NCBI RefSeq assembly: GCF_002770725.1
Contig: NZ_NQVN01000015.1
Coordinates: 1 to 64,000, forward strand
Direction of reading: 5' to 3'
DNA: 64,000 nucleotides
Origin: Pleomorphomonas carboxyditropha
Lineage (GTDB): Bacteria > Pseudomonadota > Alphaproteobacteria > Rhizobiales > Pleomorphomonadaceae
Positions 58,412 to 64,000 of this stretch are shown piece after piece. The position numbers and the translations under genes are program-made. A model generated the notes under the pieces. It was not told where the DNA came from. It made no database searches and worked only from the letters and a program-made list of their open reading frames with translations. The stretch's first letter is position 1; each line of letters starts with the position of its first letter.

Positions 58412-59323
58412 TCAATCCGTGGCCGAGCCGCGAAGAACCGCCTCCGACCATTTGCGCGTCGCCCACATCCATTGGCCCGGGTCGTCGCGGATCCACGTCT
58501 CGAATATCGCGTGCAGCCTGCGCGCTCCCTCGGCAACGTCGGCCTCGGGGTCGTCGGTGCGAGGCAGATCGAGCCTTTCTCCATCGACCAGGAAATGCGC
58601 GCCTCCCGTCCGCTGGCAATGCGCCACGACCAGCGGCAGCCCCAGATGGCGGGCCAAGGTGACGGGCAGCTTCGACAGGGAAGAGGGACCGCCGAAGAAT
58701 GGGGCCCGGATGCCGGTACTGTCGGGAAGATCCGCCATCATGGCGATCGCCGCGCCGCTACGGGCAAGCGAGCGGAGGCGCAACACCGACGTTGCCCCGG
58801 CGGCGATCAGCCCGGCCGGATAGGCCGTCTGCCGTCGCGACCGGAAATAGGCCTCCGCAAGCGGGTTCTTGAGCTGACGATAGACACCGGCGACGGGCTT
58901 TCCGACCATGGCGCAACAGACGGTCAAGAGCTCCCAGTTCCCTTGATGCAACGAGCAGAATACGATGCCCCCTGCCCCGGTCGCCCTGATGTCGGCGACC
59001 AGCCGGTCGCTCATCGTGAGGCGCTGGGGGTGTCGGACGATCTCCGGCAGGAGCAGCCCCTCGGCAAAGGTACGGCCAAGGTTTTCCCACATTTCCGAGA
59101 GAATGGCGGCTCGCTCGGCCGCCGTCAGGTGCGGCAGGGCGAAAGCGAGATTTCGCTTGGCCCGAAGATGACGCGGGTTGAAGCGCGCAAACCACCGCCA
59201 GAGCCGTCCCATCAGCGCCGACGCCAGGTCCACGCCGAGGAGGCCCAGCAAAGCCACGACGGCGCGCAATGCCGCGTATTCGAGCCAAAAGCCGGCTTGC
59301 GTTCTCGCCTTCCGATAATCCAA
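58412..59323 (-). CDS. lysophospholipid/lipid A acyltransferase, LpxL-like
   Basis: This 303-residue membrane-bound enzyme has the LPLAT acyltransferase motif HxxxxE as HQGNWE in IVFCSLHQGNWELLTVCC, and RAPFFGG in the second motif area. It fits the LpxL/HtrB (lauroyl or related acyl) family that adds secondary acyl chains to lipid A; in rhizobia relatives may act on ornithine lipids or phospholipids. A hydrophobic N-terminal helix (AVVALLGLLGVDLASALMG) anchors it. The start MDYRKARTQ was taken as the first ATG. Its upstream neighbour is the AEC transporter, transcribed away from it. Confidence 0.87.
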   Translation of the reverse strand: MDYRKARTQAGFWLEYAALRAVVALLGLLGVDLASALMGRLWRWFARFNPRHLRAKRNLAFALPHLTAAERAAILSEMWENLGRTFAEGLLLPEIVRHPQRLTMSDRLVADIRATGAGGIVFCSLHQGNWELLTVCCAMVGKPVAGVYRQLKNPLAEAYFRSRRQTAYPAGLIAAGATSVLRLRSLARSGAAIAMMADLPDSTGIRAPFFGGPSSLSKLPVTLARHLGLPLVVAHCQRTGGAHFLVDGERLDLPRTDDPEADVAEGARRLHAIFETWIRDDPGQWMWATRKWSEAVLRGSATD

Positions 59324-59478
59324 CGCGCCTAAGCCTCTCTACGGACAATGCCAAGAAAAAGGACGGCGGTCTCTACGCTTGCCGCCGGAATCGTGCGATT
59401 GAGCTGTTATCCCATTTCGTGCCTTCCCTCCACCCCGTAGCCGCCCTCAGGGCCGGATGCACCGGCGATCACTCACTT

Positions 59479-60438
59479 ATGACCAAGGTTCTGGCGCTAG
59501 CGATGCCGTTTTTCGGCATCATCTTCATCGGCTTTCTGGCGGGGAAGCTCGCACGCCTGCCCCGCGCCGGCCTCGCGTGGCTCGACTTCTATCTGATTTA
59601 CGTCGCCCTGCCGGCGCTGTTCTTCGACATCCTGTCCCGGACGCCGCTCGAAGAGCTGATGCGCGGCTCCTTCGCGCTGGCCACGACCACGTCGACTTTC
59701 CTCACCTTCGTGATCGCCGTTGTCGTCGGCCGGGCGCTGACCGGCGCCGGCATGCGCGTCGCCGCCTTGCAGGGGCTGATCGGCTCCTACGCCAACGTCG
59801 GCTACATGGGACCGGCGCTGACGCTGTCGGCCCTCGGCAGCGCGGCCGCCGCGCCGACCGCGCTGATCTTCTGCTTCGACGTGGTGCTGATCTTTTCGCT
59901 GCTGCCGACGATGATGGCGGTGTTCGGGGAAGAGCGGCGACCGATCGGCGCCACCGTGAGGCTGATCCTGCGCCGGATCATCACGCATCCCTTCATCCTG
60001 GGCAGCATCGCCGGCGTGCTGGGTGCGGCGTCGGGCGTCGATATGCCGGAAGCGATCGCCACCACCATCACCATGCTGCGCGCCTCAGCCGCGCCGGCCG
60101 CATTGTTCTCGATCGGCGTGACCGTGGCGCTGCAACCGGTCGACCAGCCGCATCGCGAGCTGCCGGCGCTGGTGGCCGTCAAGCTCCTCGTGCATCCGCT
60201 GATGGCGTGGACGATGGTGACGCTGGTGGGTGGATTCCCGCCGATATGGGTGCAGGCAGCGGTGCTGATGGCCTGCCTGCCGCCGGCGGCGACCTGCTAT
60301 GCCGCCGCCCAGCAGTATCGTCTCTACGTCGAGCAAACGGCCAGCGGCATCCTGATCGGCACCGCCGCCTCGGTGGTGACCGTGACCGCGACGCTCTACC
60401 TGGTGACGCACGGTTTGGTGCCGGTCTTCGGTCCTTAG
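59479..60438 (+). CDS. AEC-family transporter
   Basis: This 319-residue inner-membrane protein fits the auxin efflux carrier (AEC) family: two sets of about five membrane helices, beginning LALAMPFFGIIFIGFLAGKLA, with YANVGYMGPALTLSALG in the middle, typical of the first domain, and LPPAATCYAAAQQYRLYVEQTASGILIGT near the end. Members carry malonate, malate or other carboxylates, but the substrate is not visible. The start MTKVLALAMPFFG was chosen because family homology starts there. The next gene is convergent. Confidence 0.86.
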   Translation: MTKVLALAMPFFGIIFIGFLAGKLARLPRAGLAWLDFYLIYVALPALFFDILSRTPLEELMRGSFALATTTSTFLTFVIAVVVGRALTGAGMRVAALQGLIGSYANVGYMGPALTLSALGSAAAAPTALIFCFDVVLIFSLLPTMMAVFGEERRPIGATVRLILRRIITHPFILGSIAGVLGAASGVDMPEAIATTITMLRASAAPAALFSIGVTVALQPVDQPHRELPALVAVKLLVHPLMAWTMVTLVGGFPPIWVQAAVLMACLPPAATCYAAAQQYRLYVEQTASGILIGTAASVVTVTATLYLVTHGLVPVFGP

Positions 60439-60450
60439 CCGATCATCGCT

Positions 60451-61728
60451 TCACTGGGCGATGCGGAGCGCCGACAGCTTGTCGCCGATGGCGCCGAAGG
60501 CCGTGATGATGTCGTTGGCGGTCGAGGCATTGTAGTAATTGTCGGTCGAGCTCGCGCAGTCCCTCAGCACCGACTCGTTACCCTGGATGACCAGCACCGT
60601 ATAGATCGTCACCCCGGCCGCCTTGGCTGCCTCGCAGACCTTTGACATTCGATCATCGACAGCCTTGGAGCTACTGCTGCCATTACCGGTAAAGCGGTTC
60701 TCGGTATTATCGCCATCCGATAGCAGGATAATCGCATCCTGATACTCGTAGTCGGCATCCTTGGCCGGTGCGGGAATCGGGGAAGTCAGCTGCAGCGACT
60801 GCCAGGCCCAGACCAAGCCGATCGTCTGGTTGGTCGAACCTTTCGAGGTCATGGCCGTTACCGCGGCCTTGAGGGTAGTCCAGCTATTAGTCATCGGCGT
60901 CAGGGCAGAGAGGCAAGATGAATACTGATCGACAAAGAATTTTGTTTTGTTGTTGTTTACATCCGGCACTGAAACCGAGATGTCGAGGTTAAGATTAGAG
61001 TCCTTCTCGCGGTCCCCTACACAACCATTCCACTTTGACTTGTCCGTGCCGTATGGATAGAGCTTGTCGCCGTAATTGCAGGTGCTGGAACTCCTGTTGA
61101 CACAGGTTCCGTTCCAGTAAAGCCAGGTAGCCTCCCTGTTTTCCTTGCCGACATTGACGTCCCGGTTGAAGGGAATGATCGAAACGTAGATGTCGCCTGT
61201 GGTTGTCGACTGTGATTGCAGTTGATCGAGCAAATTGTTCGTCGCCGTCTTGAGCGCCGTCATCTTGCCCGAATAGGCCATCGATCCGGTGTTGTCGAGC
61301 GCGAGAGCCACGCGCAGCCGCTTCGACGACCAGGCGGATTTGGACTCGACCGCCAGTGTCTTGGAAGAAATGCCGACGATATTGAGAAAGGTCATGGGAA
61401 CCGTTCCGCTGGCGGTAGCGGCGATGACGGCTCCGTTTGTCTGGGTGAAGGTGGCGGATACGCTGACGTCGTCGGCTTTGCCGGACGGGAAATTGACGTC
61501 GAAGACCTTCTTCGCTCGTTTGTTGAGTGCATCGGCGGTCAGTTTGGGCGCTTCCGAGGAAAGAGCCAGCACCGTAGCGTCAAGCGAGTGCTGCATCAGT
61601 TCACGCGCGTCAGCCAAGCGCGCGTAGTCGACCGCTGCCCCGATGCCGACCAGCAGGGGTATAAGACACCAGACGAAGATCATCGCCACGTTGCCATCAC
61701 GGCAGACCAGAAAACGACGAAAGCCCAT
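60451..61728 (-). CDS. Tad-like protein with von Willebrand domain
   Basis: This 425-residue protein begins with a short cytoplasmic part and one membrane helix (VAMIFVWCLIPLLVGIGAAVDY), the mark of TadE/TadG-like pseudopilin proteins that assemble Flp pili. The MIDAS-type von Willebrand motif is DNTGSM in LRVALALDNTGSMAYSG, and the end region contains VTIYTVLVIQGNESVLRD. The central part is asparagine- and serine-rich and lower in GC than the neighbours. No other tad gene is in the window. The ATG at 61728 has a GGAGGGA ribosome binding site. Confidence 0.85.
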   Translation of the reverse strand: MGFRRFLVCRDGNVAMIFVWCLIPLLVGIGAAVDYARLADARELMQHSLDATVLALSSEAPKLTADALNKRAKKVFDVNFPSGKADDVSVSATFTQTNGAVIAATASGTVPMTFLNIVGISSKTLAVESKSAWSSKRLRVALALDNTGSMAYSGKMTALKTATNNLLDQLQSQSTTTGDIYVSIIPFNRDVNVGKENREATWLYWNGTCVNRSSSTCNYGDKLYPYGTDKSKWNGCVGDREKDSNLNLDISVSVPDVNNNKTKFFVDQYSSCLSALTPMTNSWTTLKAAVTAMTSKGSTNQTIGLVWAWQSLQLTSPIPAPAKDADYEYQDAIILLSDGDNTENRFTGNGSSSSKAVDDRMSKVCEAAKAAGVTIYTVLVIQGNESVLRDCASSTDNYYNASTANDIITAFGAIGDKLSALRIAQ

Positions 61729-61848
61729 GGTCCCTCCTGGACCACAGGATATCGCCGGCTGGCCTAACAACAGATTGCCAGGATACCCGGAATTTACGTC
61801 AATCTGCCGATTTTTCGTTTTGGATGGCAGGCAGCGGCCGTCGGGAAA

Positions 61849-63534
61849 TCACTCCACCCTGAGCACCGTAACCTCGGTGATCGGCTTCTTGCCCCAGCGC
61901 TCGTTGGCGGCGGCGCGGATCGACCGGCGCACCGCCTCGGCGACCAAGTCCTCGTCCTTGCGCCGGTTCTTGGGGATGGACAGCAGGCAGCCGTCGACGG
62001 CGGCGGCCAGCACATCTTCGAGGTCCTGGCCCTTGTTGTCGATCTCGGGCAGGCCGAAACAGTTGAGACCATATTCGCCGAGGATGTCGCCGCGCCCGTT
62101 CATCAGGAGCGTGCAGACGACGACGCCGGCGAAGCTCATCTTGCGGCGCTCGACGACTCCCGACCCCTCGGGGTCGCGGACCAGGCTGCCGTCCTTGACC
62201 AGGATGCCGAACGGCACATGGGCGACCGCCTTCGGCTCGTCACCGGGCAGAAGGCGCAACATCTCGCCGTTCCTGGTGCGCGTCACGTTCGGCACGCCCG
62301 CCTCGCGGGCCAGCGTTTCGTGGGCGGCGAGATGAACGGCCTCGCCGTGCACCGGCACCGCCGCCTTCGGTTTGACGAGGCGATAGAGCTCCATCATCTC
62401 GTCGCGGCGCGGATGGCCCGAGGTGTGGACCAGGGCGTCGCCGTCGGAGACGATCTCGATGCCCTGCTCGACCAGCTTGTTCTTGATGGCGCCGACCGCC
62501 TTCTCGTTGCCCGGAATGGTGCGCGAGGAGAAGATCACCATGTCGCCACGGTCGAGGGTGATGTTGCGGTGATCGCCGGCGGCGATCTTGGCCAGCGCGG
62601 CGCGCCCCTCGCCCTGGCTGCCGGTGACGATGGCCATCACCTTGTCGGGCGGCAGGTAGCCGTAGGCGTCCTCGTCGCGAAAGGGCGGCAGGCCCTCGAG
62701 CATGCCGAGCTCGCCGGCCACGTCGAGCACGCGCTTGATGGCGCGGCCGACCACGACGATCTCGCGGTCGCTCCTGGCGGCCGCCTCGGCGATCGAGCGG
62801 ATGCGGCCGAGGTTGGAGGCGAAGATGGTGACCGCGACGCGCTTTTTCGCCCGGGCAACCACCTCGGCGAGCCCGTGGGCGACCTCGCCTTCCGACGGGC
62901 TGCGCCCGGCGCGGACGGCATTGGTGGAGTCGCAGATCATGGCATCGACGCCCTCGGCGCCGATCTCGGCGAGGCGCTTCATGTCGATCGGCCGGCCGAC
63001 GCGCGGGTCGTGGTCGATCTTCCAGTCGCCGGTGTGCAGCACGTTGCCCATGGGCGTGCGGATCAGCACGGCCGTCGGCTCGGGCAGCGAGTGCGACATG
63101 GCGATCAGCTCGAGGTCGAACGGGCCGATGGAAAAGCGCTGGCCCTGCTCGACGACGCTGGTCGGCACGCGCGGCGCGTTCGGCTCCATCTCGCGCTTGG
63201 CGGCGTGCAGGGCGGCGGCGAAGGGCGTCATGTAGACCGGGGCACCGAGCCGCGGCCAGAGATCGTAGATGGCCCCGTAGTGGTCTTCGTGGGCGTGGGT
63301 GATCAGGATGCCGACGAGGTCGTCCTTGTAGGCCTCGATGAAGGAAATGTCGGGCAGCAGCAGGTCGACGCCCGGCAGTTCCGGGCCGGCGAACGATACG
63401 CCGCAGTCGACCATCAGCCATTTGCGGTCGGCCTCGGGTCCGAGGCCGTAAAGGGCGAGATTCATGCCGATTTCGCCAACGCCGCCCAGCGGCAGGAAAA
63501 TGAGCTCGTCGGCCCCGCTCTTCTTTTTCGTCAC
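61849..63534 (-). CDS. rnj: ribonuclease J
   Basis: This 561-residue RNase of the metallo-beta-lactamase/beta-CASP family has 5'-3' exo- and endoribonuclease activity. The zinc site is His80-x-His82-x-Asp84-His85 in LITHAHEDHYGAI, with HTGDWKIDHDP and CDSTNA segments typical of the beta-CASP region, and HTSGHPRRDEMMEL. The start is a GTG at 63534 (VTKKKSGADELIFLPLGG), with a GGAG ribosome binding site; an ATG further upstream lacks homology. It follows birA on the same strand, an order common in this group. Confidence 0.95.
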   Translation of the reverse strand: MTKKKSGADELIFLPLGGVGEIGMNLALYGLGPEADRKWLMVDCGVSFAGPELPGVDLLLPDISFIEAYKDDLVGILITHAHEDHYGAIYDLWPRLGAPVYMTPFAAALHAAKREMEPNAPRVPTSVVEQGQRFSIGPFDLELIAMSHSLPEPTAVLIRTPMGNVLHTGDWKIDHDPRVGRPIDMKRLAEIGAEGVDAMICDSTNAVRAGRSPSEGEVAHGLAEVVARAKKRVAVTIFASNLGRIRSIAEAAARSDREIVVVGRAIKRVLDVAGELGMLEGLPPFRDEDAYGYLPPDKVMAIVTGSQGEGRAALAKIAAGDHRNITLDRGDMVIFSSRTIPGNEKAVGAIKNKLVEQGIEIVSDGDALVHTSGHPRRDEMMELYRLVKPKAAVPVHGEAVHLAAHETLAREAGVPNVTRTRNGEMLRLLPGDEPKAVAHVPFGILVKDGSLVRDPEGSGVVERRKMSFAGVVVCTLLMNGRGDILGEYGLNCFGLPEIDNKGQDLEDVLAAAVDGCLLSIPKNRRKDEDLVAEAVRRSIRAAANERWGKKPITEVTVLRVE

Positions 63535-63683
63535 AGAATATCTCCAGTTCGCCGGCCCCTGCCGGCGCGCAATCGTTCTTTCGTCTGTCGGCTCTACGTG
63601 GACGCGAAAGGCCGCCGCGTCAAGAAAACTCTCGGAAGGCGCTCGCCTCAAAACGGAATTGCACGCAGGGCCGGCAAACGGCG

Positions 63684-64000
63684 TCAGGATCGGCCGAAGA
63701 ACACGTCGCCGGCCGAGATCGCCTCCAGGCCGCCGTCGTGGCGGAGCAGCAGCCGTCCCTCATTGTCGAGACCGGAGAAAACGCCGGTGAGCTCGCGGGC
63801 CGGCAGGCGGACGGTGATCGCCTCGCCAATTCCCCGGGCGCGGCCGAGCCAGGCCTCGCGGAGGTCGGCGAAATCGCCGGTTCGCCACTCGGCGAGCCGG
63901 CGCGCCATCGCCGCCGCCAGAAGCGCGAACATCGCCTCCGGCTCGGTGGGATAGCCGGCCTCGGCGAGATCGGTGGCGCTGTAGAGCGCCACATCGGGAT
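63684..64000 (-). CDS. birA: biotin-protein ligase, 3' part cut by the window edge
   Basis: About 105 C-terminal residues of a biotin-[acetyl-CoA carboxylase] ligase are visible; the 5' end lies outside the window. The frame is open to the edge and reads PDVALYSATDLAEAGYPTEPEAMF, then GIGEAITVRLPARELTGVFSGLDNEGRLLLR and ISAGDVFFG, which match the C-terminal SH3-like domain. It would biotinylate AccB, encoded at 50381. A GTG at 63992 in the visible part is probably internal. It ends about 150 bp before rnj, with which it is likely co-transcribed. Confidence 0.88.
   Translation of the reverse strand, partial: PDVALYSATDLAEAGYPTEPEAMFALLAAAMARRLAEWRTGDFADLREAWLGRARGIGEAITVRLPARELTGVFSGLDNEGRLLLRHDGGLEAISAGDVFFGRS

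Overview
The window is high-GC, densely coded DNA that looks like chromosome from an alphaproteobacterium of the order Hyphomicrobiales (Rhizobiales). Three things point there: the conserved housekeeping blocks rne / amidase / PBP1A / prfB, aminotransferase / M48 / DsbA / aroQ / accB / accC and birA / rnj; a bacterial phosphatidylcholine synthase; and mosaic palindromic intergenic repeats of the rhizobial type. The genus cannot be fixed from the sequence alone. I see no rRNA, tRNA, CRISPR array, prophage or insertion sequence.

Layout. Positions 1-16.7 kb are accessory metabolism. They hold an HxlR regulator divergent from an NTF2-like/SDR pair, recQ, and a LysR regulator divergent from a tandem-cyclase enzyme that is followed by a complete sugar-type ABC importer (binding protein, two permeases, ATPase) and a YahK-like zinc alcohol dehydrogenase. 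A second LysR follows, then an AraC regulator divergent from a cupin / carboxymuconolactone decarboxylase-like / alpha-beta hydrolase / 2TM set. From 16.8 to 22.4 kb guaA is divergent from a ferric-iron ABC importer ordered ATPase, binding protein, permease. From 22.5 to 26.7 kb are a TAT-exported beta-helix protein and a Zn/Cd-type P-ATPase divergent from its MerR-type sensor over a 17-bp palindrome. From 27 to 29.3 kb a PfkB-family phosphofructokinase precedes class II aldolase, which ends in a strong terminator. 

From 29.3 to 35.2 kb lies a less orderly, locally AT-rich region: a mosaic repeat, an AraC regulator, about 830 bp without a gene, a chemoreceptor, an HD-GYP protein and two small unknown proteins. 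From 35.4 to 52.3 kb the window is mostly core genes: Bcp peroxiredoxin, an M23 envelope peptidase, prfB with a canonical programmed +1 frameshift, PBP1A, amidase, RNase E behind a long gene-free leader, aminotransferase, M48 protease, DsbA-like protein, aroQ, accB and accC. From 52.3 kb to the end come pncB, a TerC protein, pcs, a DUF2182 protein, a repeat-rich OmpA protein, an LpxL-like acyltransferase, an AEC transporter, a Tad-like von Willebrand protein, rnj and the 3' end of birA.

How the parts work together. The cyclase / ABC / dehydrogenase block reads as an inducible uptake-and-catabolism unit for an unknown sugar-like or lactone substrate. It is the best candidate for something not yet described, because the cyclase is a two-domain fusion with a non-standard metal motif. 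Envelope building (PBP1A, amidase, M23, OmpA, acyltransferase, pcs) and RNA handling (rne, rnj, prfB) are the main core themes. The strongest non-coding signals are a chain of inverted repeats between merR and the phosphofructokinase gene, a four-module palindromic mosaic after fba, a 9-bp perfect inverted repeat upstream of the cyclase, and the leader of rne.
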